A program made the translations under genes and the position numbers. The notes under the pieces are model-generated. The model ran no database searches and had not been told where the DNA came from. It worked only from the letters and a program-made list of their open reading frames with translations. A stretch of 64,000 nt of DNA. Origin: Brevibacillus_D fluminis_A. Lineage in GTDB: Bacteria; Bacillota; Bacilli; Brevibacillales; Brevibacillaceae. Shown piece after piece: positions 25,374 to 33,798 of this stretch. The stretch is taken from the NCBI RefSeq assembly GCF_052072235.1, contig NZ_CM125436.1:5822001-5886000 (forward strand), in the 5' to 3' direction. Position 1 is the stretch's first letter. Every line of letters starts with the position of its first letter.

Positions 25374-26450
25374 TCAATTATTAAAATCCTGTAGAAAATT
25401 TTCATACATGATTTGTTGTAAAATCTGTTTTGCTTCCTGATTATTTCTGTCTCCTTTTCGATCACTCAGAGCAATTATTTTTAGCACCTGTTCTAGCCAA
25501 GACCGAACTAGTTTTTCCTTTGGGTTGTCTGGGTTGTCCAACACGTTAATAACCTTAGTAACGATCTCCTCATTTGATGGATGACTTAGTATAGCCGCTT
25601 CCGTGTCCTCTATCAACTTCTGTATTCTGCTGTTAGCCCGTTCTTTGAACTCTCCTAATACAACCTGCTCAAACAGAGCTTCGATTACTTGTCGTTCATA
25701 ATCTTTGTCATTGATATTATTTTCTGCTAAATGTTCTTTGCTTGGTTCCAATTTCTTATTTTGATTATCAATCGATTTTCTTAACAGGTAGCTAATCAGC
25801 TTATCCAGTTCCTCTTCTTCAATTTCCCGCTGTTTTCGAGTTTCTTCATCACAATGTCCTAATTCAAGTGTGTTTTTAATGTAATACGTTGATAGTTGCT
25901 TAGATAGATTTAGATGGTAAGTATCCAGAGCCTTGTTCATCCTCAAAAGCACCTGAAACCGAAGTAACGCAGGCATCATCTGAATAACAGCCATTACTTG
26001 GGCTACCTTTTTTTCAAGCTCCACAATTAATTCTGTTTCCTTTTCAGCACGAACATAAGAGGCATGGTTTTTTATTGCTGTCTGCAAATGATTAGGAACG
26101 TATGTTTCGATGCTTTGAAACAATTTTTCGTTGTATTCCTTTACCCTGTCCAAAGAGTATATCTGTTTGGCCTTGTCACGACTAAACTCTGGATGTAATA
26201 TCAATGAGTCAAGCAATACTAGCAAAAAGCCATGCCAATCTTTATCATATTCATATCGTGTAGATGGTTTAAAGTCACTTTTAACAAAGTTATACAATTC
26301 GTAAAAACGTGTAAGCCAATTTTCAAACGTGTCTTCACTTACCCGTAAAATACTCCGAATATCCTTAGGAGTCAGTGTTTCTTTATTCAGTTTTTCAGTA
26401 ATAACTTTTTCACGGAAAATTTCGTTTACGTTATCCTTGTTTTTACTCAT
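25374..26450 (-). CDS. hypothetical helical protein, first gene inside the element at rlmH
   Basis: ATG 26450 follows GGGAGGG; the frame is open up to rlmH, but those codons lack a ribosome site. The 358-residue product is almost entirely helical and charged. Residues about 20-45 (LTPKDIRSILRVSEDTFENWL) look like a helix-turn-helix, so DNA binding is possible. No family is recognised. Its start is 36 bases from the attachment core, a position often held by the first gene of an SCC-type element. It ends at a strong terminator, so it is transcribed alone. Confidence 0.7.
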   Translation of the reverse strand: MSKNKDNVNEIFREKVITEKLNKETLTPKDIRSILRVSEDTFENWLTRFYELYNFVKSDFKPSTRYEYDKDWHGFLLVLLDSLILHPEFSRDKAKQIYSLDRVKEYNEKLFQSIETYVPNHLQTAIKNHASYVRAEKETELIVELEKKVAQVMAVIQMMPALLRFQVLLRMNKALDTYHLNLSKQLSTYYIKNTLELGHCDEETRKQREIEEEELDKLISYLLRKSIDNQNKKLEPSKEHLAENNINDKDYERQVIEALFEQVVLGEFKERANSRIQKLIEDTEAAILSHPSNEEIVTKVINVLDNPDNPKEKLVRSWLEQVLKIIALSDRKGDRNNQEAKQILQQIMYENFLQDFNN

Positions 26451-26485
26451 TTTTCCCTCCCAGGCTGAAAAAACAAAAAAATTAT

Positions 26486-26503
26486 CCGTCACTTATGATA
26501 CGG
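26486..26503. other. candidate attachment site (att core) at the rlmH stop codon
   Basis: Read on the minus strand, CCGTATCATAAGTGACGG spans the last rlmH codons, the TGA and the first bases of the element. It aligns with the staphylococcal Ccr core GCATATCATAAATGATGC as I recall it. Both are imperfect dyads around TATCATAA, and the outer four bases differ in a way that keeps the symmetry (CCGT/ACGG against GCAT/ATGC). Confidence 0.65.
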
Positions 26504-26968
26504 CTCCCCCCTAACAATCCGAAACCCCCGATAAACCTGCTCCACCAAAATAAGCCTCATCAACTGATGCGGAAACGTCATCTTAGAAAACGACAACTGC
26601 GCATCCGCCCGCTTCAACACCTCTGCCGACAACCCCAGCGACCCGCCGATCACAAACGCCACCTGACTCTTCCCATAAGTCGCGAGCCGATCCAGCTCCG
26701 CCGCCAGCTTCTCCGACGACCACATCTGCCCGTCGATCGCCAGCGCAATCACATGCTGGTCCGGCTTCAGCTGGGCCAAAATGCGCTCACCTTCCTTGCG
26801 CTTGACCTGCTCCATCTCCGTCGCACTCAGCTCTTCCGGTGCCTTTTCATCCGCGACCTCAACGACCTGCAGCTTGCAATACGCCGTCAACCGTTTGCTG
26901 TATTCCTCTATCCCTTCCTTCAAATACTTCTCCTTCAGCTTCCCAACCGTCACAATCGTAATCTGCAC
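26489..26968 (-). CDS. rlmH: 23S rRNA pseudouridine1915 N3-methyltransferase (RlmH), SPOUT fold
   Basis: This enzyme methylates pseudouridine in helix 69 of 23S rRNA. GTG 26968 gives exactly 159 residues, the family length; the frame is open further upstream. The knotted SPOUT core shows VAFVIGGSLGLS and the C-terminal FPHQLMRLILVEQVYRGFRI, ending in the conserved EPYHK. That C-terminus is encoded by the att core, as in Staphylococcus, where SCC elements enter this gene without altering the protein. The last gene of the chromosome backbone before the element, it is intact. Confidence 0.96.
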   Translation of the reverse strand: MQITIVTVGKLKEKYLKEGIEEYSKRLTAYCKLQVVEVADEKAPEELSATEMEQVKRKEGERILAQLKPDQHVIALAIDGQMWSSEKLAAELDRLATYGKSQVAFVIGGSLGLSAEVLKRADAQLSFSKMTFPHQLMRLILVEQVYRGFRIVRGEPYHK

Positions 26969-26973
26969 GTTCC

Positions 26974-27228
26974 TTACAGCCCCTTCTCTTTCAGCAGCAC
27001 AATCTCGCCTGCGCCACCGCACTCGCCACAGACATGCGGCACCGTCTCATCTTCCACGTCCGAGCGCCGGAACGTATCAGGTGCTGTTTCATACTGATCC
27101 ACATATTCATCAATCGCGACTTCCGCGTCTTCCATGCAGCTCACCACAACCGGAAATCCCGCCTGCAGCTCTACGTCTTTCCCTTGAATCCGGAGTGTCC
27201 GTTCTTTCATATCTTCATGTTTCATCAT
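26974..27228 (-). CDS. small acidic CxxC protein upstream of rlmH
   Basis: ATG 27228 follows GAGGACGA; codons before it are in frame but unsupported. The 84-residue product is acidic and ends with CGECGGAGEIVLLKEKGL, a single CxxC that may bind metal with a partner. A small CxxH/CxxC protein gene near rlmH is typical of Bacillus relatives, but this one is longer and the match is uncertain. It ends 5 bases before rlmH, so the two are cotranscribed. Confidence 0.7.
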   Translation of the reverse strand: MMKHEDMKERTLRIQGKDVELQAGFPVVVSCMEDAEVAIDEYVDQYETAPDTFRRSDVEDETVPHVCGECGGAGEIVLLKEKGL

Positions 27229-27291
27229 GTCATTCGTCCTCATTTCCCTCGATTCTTCTGCTCCTATTCTACCCAATTCGCCACCATTGCA

Positions 27292-27325
27292 CAAAAAAGA
27301 AAGAGGCACCCCTCAGGCACCTCTT
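27292..27325 (-). terminator. terminator after htrA
   Basis: AAGAGG (27301-27306) pairs with CCTCTT (27320-27325). On the minus strand the stem is followed by TCTTTTTTG. It lies 10 bases after the htrA stop. Confidence 0.7.
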
Positions 27326-27334
27326 CCAACCTTA

Positions 27335-28573
27335 TTAGTTATTGCCGCCTCGCTGCTGGCTCAATTTCACAGTCGCTGTCTTTTTGAAGCCGTCACGATA
27401 GAAGGTTACCACAACATCATCGCCTGGTTTTTTGTTCAGGGTCAGGTATTTGCGCAATTGAGCGCTGCTTGTGATGTCCGTGTCATCCAGTTTGGTGATC
27501 ACGTCGTATTCCTTCAAGCCCGCTTTGGCTGCAGGCGAGAATTGCTCGGTGTTCATGATGACGACACCGGTGTTGACGTTATCTGGCAGGTGAAGCGTTT
27601 CTGTCCAGTGGTAACGCGGAATATTGGTCAGGTCGCGCGGCGTGATACCGATATAAGCGCGAACCAGTTTGCCGTCTTTCATCAGCTGGGCGCTGATTTT
27701 TTTCACGTCGTTGATCGGGATCGCGAAGCCCAGACCTTCAACGCCTTCTTTGGAAATTTTCATCGTGTTGATCCCGATGACCTGTCCGTACATGTTCACC
27801 AAAGCGCCACCACTGTTACCCGGGTTGATCGCTGCGTCAGTCTGCAGCACGTCCAGCTCCCATTCCGGTTGGCCGTCTTCATCCAGGTCAACTGGCATCG
27901 AGCGGTTCAGCGAGCTGACGATCCCTTGTGTAACGGTACGGGAAAATTTCATGCCGAGCGGGTTCCCGATCGCGATTGCAGGTTCTCCTACCTTCAATGT
28001 GGACGAGTCGCCGAGTTCAGCGACGCTGGTCACTTTGGAACCGTCGATCTCAAGCACCGCCAAGTCACTCAGCGGATCGGCGCCCAAAATTTTCGCATCC
28101 ACTTTATCTCCGCTTGCCAGGTACACTTCTACCTTTTGCGCGCCAGAGATTACGTGGTTGTTGGTGATGATGTGGGCTTTGCCGTTTTTCACTTCAAAAA
28201 TAACGCCGGAGCCTTCACCTGTCTCCACATTGCTCGATTGGTTGGACCACATGTCGGTTTGCTTTTGGATGTTGACGATCCCAACCACGGCATTTTCAAC
28301 TTTTTCTACTGCGCGGACTGTTGCTGTATCGACATTAACCGAGATTGGCTGCGAAACTGCCGTTGGCATGATCGAGTTGCCCATCGCCATTGCAGACGCA
28401 CCCGATTGAATTGCTGGAATATATCCTGATTTTGAAATAGCCGGGAGCATTAAGAGAACGACCATACCACCGATGACAGCGGAGGTCACGGAGGTCATGA
28501 CCATTTTGCCGACTCCCAGATCCCTGCGCTTGCGTCGTTCCGTTTTTTCGTACATGTCATCATAGTATCCCAT
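27335..28573 (-). CDS. htrA: HtrA-type membrane-anchored serine protease with PDZ domain
   Basis: This is an envelope quality-control protease. ATG 28573 follows AAGGAGAG. The 412-residue product has a basic cytoplasmic start, one membrane segment (about 26-47) and a trypsin-like domain with the full triad: His in TNNHVI, Asp in SDLAVLEI and Ser in GNSGGAL. A C-terminal PDZ domain follows (about 310-410). It is the distal gene of the wal cluster, like yycK/htrC in Bacillus, but is separated from walJ by a divergent plus-strand gene and so has its own promoter. Confidence 0.94.
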   Translation of the reverse strand: MGYYDDMYEKTERRKRRDLGVGKMVMTSVTSAVIGGMVVLLMLPAISKSGYIPAIQSGASAMAMGNSIMPTAVSQPISVNVDTATVRAVEKVENAVVGIVNIQKQTDMWSNQSSNVETGEGSGVIFEVKNGKAHIITNNHVISGAQKVEVYLASGDKVDAKILGADPLSDLAVLEIDGSKVTSVAELGDSSTLKVGEPAIAIGNPLGMKFSRTVTQGIVSSLNRSMPVDLDEDGQPEWELDVLQTDAAINPGNSGGALVNMYGQVIGINTMKISKEGVEGLGFAIPINDVKKISAQLMKDGKLVRAYIGITPRDLTNIPRYHWTETLHLPDNVNTGVVIMNTEQFSPAAKAGLKEYDVITKLDDTDITSSAQLRKYLTLNKKPGDDVVVTFYRDGFKKTATVKLSQQRGGNN

Positions 28574-28780
28574 TATTCTTCTCTCCTTCCACACGTTACT
28601 AGCTTATCTGCTTCAGCAGTTCGTTATACTTCCTTCGACACCCTTAGTATACGAAACACTTTCGGCAAAGTGGCGTGAGAATTATGGAAAGCTTGTGGAA
28701 TCGCCGATTTGCTGAAAGCATAGAACCACAAGGGCCGGCGTATACTAGGAAGTAAAACGCAATGGAAAGGATGACCAATC

Positions 28781-29029
28781 GTGAGCAATCCCTTTTCTCC
28801 CTTTCAGGAAGTCAATGTATTGGCCAAGCTGGCTGATTTGCAAGAGACCGAATACCACAATACCGTTTTGCTCCACGGCATCATCGAGCTGCTCATCCAA
28901 AAAGGCGTGCTGACGAGAGAAGAGCTACTCGCCACAGCACGCCAAATCGATACGCAATTAAGTCAACAACTGCCTTCTGCCAATAAAGTGGTGCCTTTCT
29001 CGACGCCTACAGCTCCTCCATTTTCGTAG
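28781..29029 (+). CDS. hypothetical small protein (82 aa), antisense overlap with walJ
   Basis: GTG 28781 follows GGAAAGGATG. The product contains LLHGIIELLIQKGVLTREEL, a helix-turn-helix-like helical pair, and a proline-rich tail. It is divergent from htrA, and its last 23 bases overlap the end of walJ on the opposite strand. It has no recognised function. The ribosome site and protein-like composition support a real gene. Confidence 0.65.
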   Translation: MSNPFSPFQEVNVLAKLADLQETEYHNTVLLHGIIELLIQKGVLTREELLATARQIDTQLSQQLPSANKVVPFSTPTAPPFS

Positions 29030-29795
29030 GGCGGTGCGGGTAGGTTTCACGCAAAAAAACATCATCGCCGACCTTCAGCCCTTTTTCCTCGAGGATGTTC
29101 TTCACCGTCAGCTGCGCCAGCTCCATCATGTTGTTCTCTTTGCTCAGATGCGCGAGGTAGACTCGTTCTGCTTGGCCCTGCAGCAAATCGGTCAGCGCCT
29201 CGCCCGCCGTCTCGTTGGACAAGTGCCCCACGTCGCTCAGGATGCGCCGTTTGATACTCCACGGGTAATGGGACATCCGCAGCATTTCTACATCATGATT
29301 GGATTCAAACACATAGGCATCCGCCCCGCGAATCGTCTCCTTGATCTTGTTGCTGACATACCCCAGATCGGTCGCGACACTGAGCTTCTTTTGCCCGTGA
29401 TAAAAGCAAAACCCCATGGGCTCGACAGCATCGTGCGAAATACCGAACGACTCGATCCCCAAGTCTTCGAATTCCTTTTTCTCGCCAATCTCAAAAAACA
29501 TCTGATGCTCCGGCGCGATCGTACCGATCTGTCCGTCCAAGGCGCCCCACGTTTTTTGGTTAGCATAAATCGGGATGCCGTAGCGCCGGGCGAAAACGCC
29601 GATCCCTTTGATATGGTCGACGTGCTCATGCGTGACCAAAATCGCTTTAATTTCCTTCGGATCGACGCCGACCTCTTTCAGCGAAGCATCTGCCTGCTTG
29701 CCTGTTATCCCCACATCGATCAAGACGGAGGTACGGTCGGTGCCGACATAGATGGCATTGCCCGTACTTCCGCTTGCCAGTACGCTAAATCTCAA
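29007..29795 (-). CDS. walJ: WalJ (YycJ) metallo-beta-lactamase-fold protein
   Basis: This MBL-fold phosphodiesterase or nuclease-like enzyme is conserved with WalRK and has been linked to coordination of cell wall and DNA metabolism. The 262-residue product has the metal motif THEHVDHIKG (about 54-63), further His/Asp residues at SHDAVEP and SNHDVEML, and LSNETAGEA near residue 190. The start is TTG 29795 with AGAAGG about 9 bases upstream; no ATG fits the frame. It lies 25 bases behind walI. Confidence 0.93.
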   Translation of the reverse strand: MRFSVLASGSTGNAIYVGTDRTSVLIDVGITGKQADASLKEVGVDPKEIKAILVTHEHVDHIKGIGVFARRYGIPIYANQKTWGALDGQIGTIAPEHQMFFEIGEKKEFEDLGIESFGISHDAVEPMGFCFYHGQKKLSVATDLGYVSNKIKETIRGADAYVFESNHDVEMLRMSHYPWSIKRRILSDVGHLSNETAGEALTDLLQGQAERVYLAHLSKENNMMELAQLTVKNILEEKGLKVGDDVFLRETYPHRPTKMEEL

Positions 29796-29820
29796 CCTTC
29801 ATCGCCTTCTCCCATTTCTC

Positions 29821-30606
29821 TCATTGCTGTACGCTGTGCTTCTCATCCGGCGGACGCTCGATCGCGCCGGTGAAGCCGTTGATATAATCGGTTCTGCCAT
29901 CGTGGATGAAGCGCCATACAGGCGCGAGCACCTGAATATCTGCATCGTAGTAATAGCCATAGTAGCCAAGCGTGACATCCTCAATCTTTTCGCCTTGCTT
30001 GATAATCTCGTTTTCGACCAGCGACCGGAGTGCGGTATAGGCCGAAATCACCTGCCGTCCCGACCCTTGATTGCGGATATGGACATAGGTTTGCCGATAG
30101 CGCTTGATGAGATTATCTTCTATCACGAATTCCAATGGCGCGACAAATAACGGGTACTTGCCGTTGTACTGCCAGTAAAACAGACGGTCCTTGTTGGAAA
30201 GGAACCTGTCCGGATGGTAGCTGCTAGCATACATGACGCGCTGGCCCATCATCTGCAGCCAATCGTCCAGATTTTTCACGTCACTCGCTGAATACGGCTG
30301 GTTAAAATAAGAGACAATCGCCGTTTTTTGCAGCGTGATCCGCTGGCCCGGCATCATGTTCATCGGGATTTGAAAGCCTTGGTACTCGACATTCAAATAC
30401 TTCATCTCCGGCGTCTCCTGCGGAATCTCGGTCAACAGCATGATGTTTTGCTGTTTGGCATAAAACTCAATATCGCCCGCCGCTCCCTTGGCCGCTTCCG
30501 GATTGGCCCACTGCAAGTGGCGCGTCGCCGAAACCTGATACCCGAGGAAGAGATCGAGGACAAGAAAGGCCCAGATCAAAATCGTCTTCGCTCTACTCCA
30601 GTCCAT
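29821..30606 (-). CDS. walI: WalI (YycI), membrane regulator of WalK
   Basis: WalI forms a complex with WalH and the sensor WalK in the membrane and tunes kinase activity. The 261-residue product has one N-terminal membrane segment (TILIWAFLVLDLFLGYQV, about 8-25) and an extracytoplasmic YycI domain. Its start overlaps the walH end by 14 bases. Sequence similarity in this family is low; the assignment rests on length, topology and position. Confidence 0.9.
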   Translation of the reverse strand: MDWSRAKTILIWAFLVLDLFLGYQVSATRHLQWANPEAAKGAAGDIEFYAKQQNIMLLTEIPQETPEMKYLNVEYQGFQIPMNMMPGQRITLQKTAIVSYFNQPYSASDVKNLDDWLQMMGQRVMYASSYHPDRFLSNKDRLFYWQYNGKYPLFVAPLEFVIEDNLIKRYRQTYVHIRNQGSGRQVISAYTALRSLVENEIIKQGEKIEDVTLGYYGYYYDADIQVLAPVWRFIHDGRTDYINGFTGAIERPPDEKHSVQQ

Positions 30607-31981
30607 GTTCTTTCCCCCCCGCTTTCAGCGAACGGGCGCTGATGACATACTGCCTGCCATCGACCGTCTCTACGACCCATACCGGGTTTAATTCCACATA
30701 GCCTTGGAACATCTTGATTTGGTATGCCAGATACGCATTGTTGACCCGCCGCGTATCGATGTCTTTTGTCCGCAAATAGCTGAACAGCTCGCTGCCTGAC
30801 AAAATCGTCCATTCCTGATAATCGATATACTTGTCCAAATCCATCAGCGAGCGCTTCATGCTGACGACTTGTCCATCTTCAAGCGTGACGCGGATCGAAT
30901 CGATCTGGTCGCGGTTCATGCCGATCAGCGGATAGGCGCCGACAAAGAGCCGAAACGTGATCTCATCGCCCTGCCCGTCGCCATCCTCGATTTTTTCAAA
31001 CAAATAGTCATCAGTCCAGCCCAAATGCTGGTTAATGAACGATACGCTTGCCCGCACCTTCTCCTCTTCGGTGACATCCGATTTCCCTTGCTGGAAAGCC
31101 GGATCGGTGAAGGTGATCGATTGCGCGCTTTGCCCCATCTGAATAGCCCGGCTGCCATCGGTATAAATCGTTGTCCCGTCCCGCTCGACAATCTGCCTGA
31201 CCAATGCGCGGTCCAGGAAGAACGCATCCATCAGCTCGGTTTCCGTGATCGGCAAGTAATTGTAGCGATACTGTCGCATGGTCAAAGGATCTTTCGGCAA
31301 ATAATAGATTTGCCAATAGGGATTCGGGCGGTCATACACCGGAACATCCTTGTCCTGCATGGTATTGTCGGCGACGACCTTCAAAATCTGCTCGGGAAGC
31401 CGTTTGCCCACGGGCAAATACGACTCCTGCAAATCTTTCACGCTCACGACCGTCCGCGCGCGGACGACCTGCTTATCGCGTTTGGACATGAACAGGGCAA
31501 ACACGACGTCGTTATCTTTATCATAGTACAGCCACAGCCGATCCATCTGCTTGAGTTGATCATACACTTCGCCGCGGAATGTAAAAACCTTATTAATGAT
31601 GGAAATGGGCACGGAATCGCGGTACAAAATCTCCAGGCCGATTCGGTTTTGGGTCAAATCCTCCCACTCCGTCTTCGACAGCGGGTGCGGCGTGAAATCA
31701 TAAAAATACCACTTGGCCATTTCTTTCGTAATATAGCGGTACCAGTCGTTGTTGGCGAGTGCCCGCGTGTGCTTGTTCTCACCATAGTGAAAAACAATGG
31801 AATCGGGCCGCAGCAGCTCTTCCAGCTGCTTTTCCTGGACTTGCTTCGCCTTTGTATAGGTCACCGGCTCGATGTATTGGAACTCCGGCTGGTTATTCCA
31901 CAAGAGGCTGGTTAACACAAAACTGGTGAGGATCAGCAGATTCAGCAGAACGGTCTTCCCTGACTCAAGCCAATTCCTCAT
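30593..31981 (-). CDS. walH: WalH (YycH), membrane regulator of WalK
   Basis: This is the partner of WalI in control of WalK. The 462-residue product has one N-terminal membrane segment (TVLLNLLILTSFVLTSLLW, about 9-27) and a long extracytoplasmic part of the YycH type. Its start codon overlaps the walK stop by 4 bases, so it is coupled. Like WalI, it is identified mainly by topology, size and place in the wal operon. Confidence 0.92.
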   Translation of the reverse strand: MRNWLESGKTVLLNLLILTSFVLTSLLWNNQPEFQYIEPVTYTKAKQVQEKQLEELLRPDSIVFHYGENKHTRALANNDWYRYITKEMAKWYFYDFTPHPLSKTEWEDLTQNRIGLEILYRDSVPISIINKVFTFRGEVYDQLKQMDRLWLYYDKDNDVVFALFMSKRDKQVVRARTVVSVKDLQESYLPVGKRLPEQILKVVADNTMQDKDVPVYDRPNPYWQIYYLPKDPLTMRQYRYNYLPITETELMDAFFLDRALVRQIVERDGTTIYTDGSRAIQMGQSAQSITFTDPAFQQGKSDVTEEEKVRASVSFINQHLGWTDDYLFEKIEDGDGQGDEITFRLFVGAYPLIGMNRDQIDSIRVTLEDGQVVSMKRSLMDLDKYIDYQEWTILSGSELFSYLRTKDIDTRRVNNAYLAYQIKMFQGYVELNPVWVVETVDGRQYVISARSLKAGGKEHGLE

Positions 31982-33798
31982 CGGCCCTCACCTCGCTTCT
32001 CAAACGATATCCAGAAGGTGACGGTCGTCCCTTCGTTCCACTCGCTTTCAATCGCGATTTCGCCACCATGCGCATGAACCAGCTCACGGGCGATTGCCAG
32101 CCCTAAACCTGTACCGCCCTGACTGCGCGAACGCGCTTTGTCCACCCGGTAAAACCGCTCAAAAATACGCTTCAAATCGCGCTTGGGAATTCCGATTCCG
32201 GTATCCCTGACGCTGACATAAATCCGCTTTTGCTGCCAATTCAAGCTCAAGCCGAGCTGAATCGCGCCTCCTTCGGGCGTATACTTGATCGCGTTGGAGA
32301 TCAGATTGTCGAGCACTTGATTGAGCGCGTCAGGATCAGCCAGCACGTGCGGCACTTCCTTTGGTATCTCCAGCGCAAAGGAAATTCCTTGCTGCTCGCT
32401 CTGCATCGCAAACCGGTCAGCTGCATACTTGAGCAAACGCCCGATGTCGATCTCCTTTTTGTGCAAACGAATCCCTTGCGAGTCAAAGCGCGAGAGCTGC
32501 AGCAAGTCGTTGACCAGCCGGATCATCCGCTCCGTCTCCGTCATCGTGACGCGCAAGAAACGATTGGACAGCTCTGCATCGTCCACAGCCCCATCGACCA
32601 ATGCCTCGACATAGCTTTTGATCGTGGTAAGCGGCGTCCGCAGCTCATGGGAGACGTTGGCGACGAATTCGCGGCGCTGCTGCTCCAAACGCTGCTGCTC
32701 CGTGACATCCTGCAGCACCGCGATGATCCCGCCCTTCTTCCCGCTATTTTGCTGCAGCGGAGTAAAGTTCACGCTGAGCATGACGATCTCCCGGTTTGCC
32801 AGCATCATTTCAATCAGCAACGGCTCCTCCGCAAAAAGCGGCATCTCATCTTCGGGCGGCAGCCGCAATACATCATGCAGCGTTTTGCCGGCTGTCACCA
32901 CATCCGTCATTTTGGTTTGCAGCATATCCTCGGCAGAAGGGTTCATCAAGATGATCTGCCCATGCCGATCGGCGGCGATCACCCCGTCGCTCATGTTGCT
33001 GAGGATTCCCGCGAGCTTTTCCCGCTCTTCCTCTTGCTGCAAAATCGCCTCACGCAGCCGAATCGTCATATGGTTAAAGGCGACACCGAGCTGACCGATT
33101 TCATCCCCGCTGTACACCTTCACGGCCCGATCAAAATCTCCTTCGGCAACCGCCTTGGCCTGTCTGGTCATTTCCTTCACCGGCGTGGTGATTGTCCGCG
33201 CCAGCACGACACCGAGGCCAGCGGTAAACAGCAGGGCGATCCCGGTCCCCGTGGCCAAAATGTTGATGATCTTGCGGATGGTCACATACATGCCTTCCAT
33301 CGATGCGACCATATAGACCGCCCCATAGATGATATTGTCGCCTTTTACCGGTACAGCCAATACTTTGACCCGCTCACCGGTGCGCGGATCGATGCGCAGC
33401 GATTCATTGCGCGTCCCCAGCAGCGCGACCGTCACTTCCGACTGCGTCGTCCGCTGACCGATGATGCTCTTATCGTTTCGGTTGGTGCTGATCACCTTGC
33501 CGTTTTGGTCGATGATTTGCACATCGCCCGTCTTGACCAGGCTGTAGACCAGATTGTCGATTCCTGCCTTGTCTTCCTGCGACTGGTCCTTGCCGTCCCG
33601 CGCTGCGCGGAAATACCGCTCCACGTTGGCCGCGAGCAGCGTGCCCTGCGTATTCAAGGTCTCCGAAAAGTTATTCGTATAGTAGCTTTCGACCTCTCGA
33701 GCAAAATAAGCGCCGATGAACTGCATCGCCAGCAAAATCAGCAGCATGTACATGACGACGACTTTCCATTGGATGGTTCGAAGAAAGCCAAGCCGCAT
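31978..33798 (-). CDS. walK: WalK sensor histidine kinase
   Basis: This is the essential sensor kinase that controls cell-wall hydrolase genes through WalR. The 606-residue product has two membrane segments (about 12-30 and 180-200) enclosing an extracytoplasmic sensor domain. HAMP (about 200-255), PAS (about 260-365), the dimerisation domain with phosphoacceptor His in VSHELRTPLTT, and an HATPase domain with DTGIGIPKRDL and GGTGLGLAIA follow. It begins one base after the walR stop and overlaps walH by 4 bases. Confidence 0.97.
   Translation of the reverse strand: MRLGFLRTIQWKVVVMYMLLILLAMQFIGAYFAREVESYYTNNFSETLNTQGTLLAANVERYFRAARDGKDQSQEDKAGIDNLVYSLVKTGDVQIIDQNGKVISTNRNDKSIIGQRTTQSEVTVALLGTRNESLRIDPRTGERVKVLAVPVKGDNIIYGAVYMVASMEGMYVTIRKIINILATGTGIALLFTAGLGVVLARTITTPVKEMTRQAKAVAEGDFDRAVKVYSGDEIGQLGVAFNHMTIRLREAILQQEEEREKLAGILSNMSDGVIAADRHGQIILMNPSAEDMLQTKMTDVVTAGKTLHDVLRLPPEDEMPLFAEEPLLIEMMLANREIVMLSVNFTPLQQNSGKKGGIIAVLQDVTEQQRLEQQRREFVANVSHELRTPLTTIKSYVEALVDGAVDDAELSNRFLRVTMTETERMIRLVNDLLQLSRFDSQGIRLHKKEIDIGRLLKYAADRFAMQSEQQGISFALEIPKEVPHVLADPDALNQVLDNLISNAIKYTPEGGAIQLGLSLNWQQKRIYVSVRDTGIGIPKRDLKRIFERFYRVDKARSRSQGGTGLGLAIARELVHAHGGEIAIESEWNEGTTVTFWISFEKRGEGR

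Larger units (their letters stand above)
1..26503. mobile_element. SCC-like integrative element (one end only) inserted at the 3' end of rlmH
   Basis: Everything from the left edge to the rlmH stop codon reads as one accessory island. It carries the gene set found near the ccr locus of staphylococcal cassette chromosomes: two tandem large serine recombinases, a DUF960 protein, a RadC protein and a PrimPol/DUF927 replication protein, all on one strand and close to rlmH. The rest is defence-type cargo. The rlmH end holds a dyad like the Ccr attachment core. Only the rlmH-proximal end is visible, and I found no second copy of the site within the window, so the element continues to the left. SCC membership is inferred from gene content plus the insertion site. 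Confidence 0.72.

Noticed and set aside
27227..28429. 400-codon plus-strand frame opposite htrA
   Set aside because: It is antisense to an intact HtrA with all catalytic residues; His/Val-rich shadow composition.
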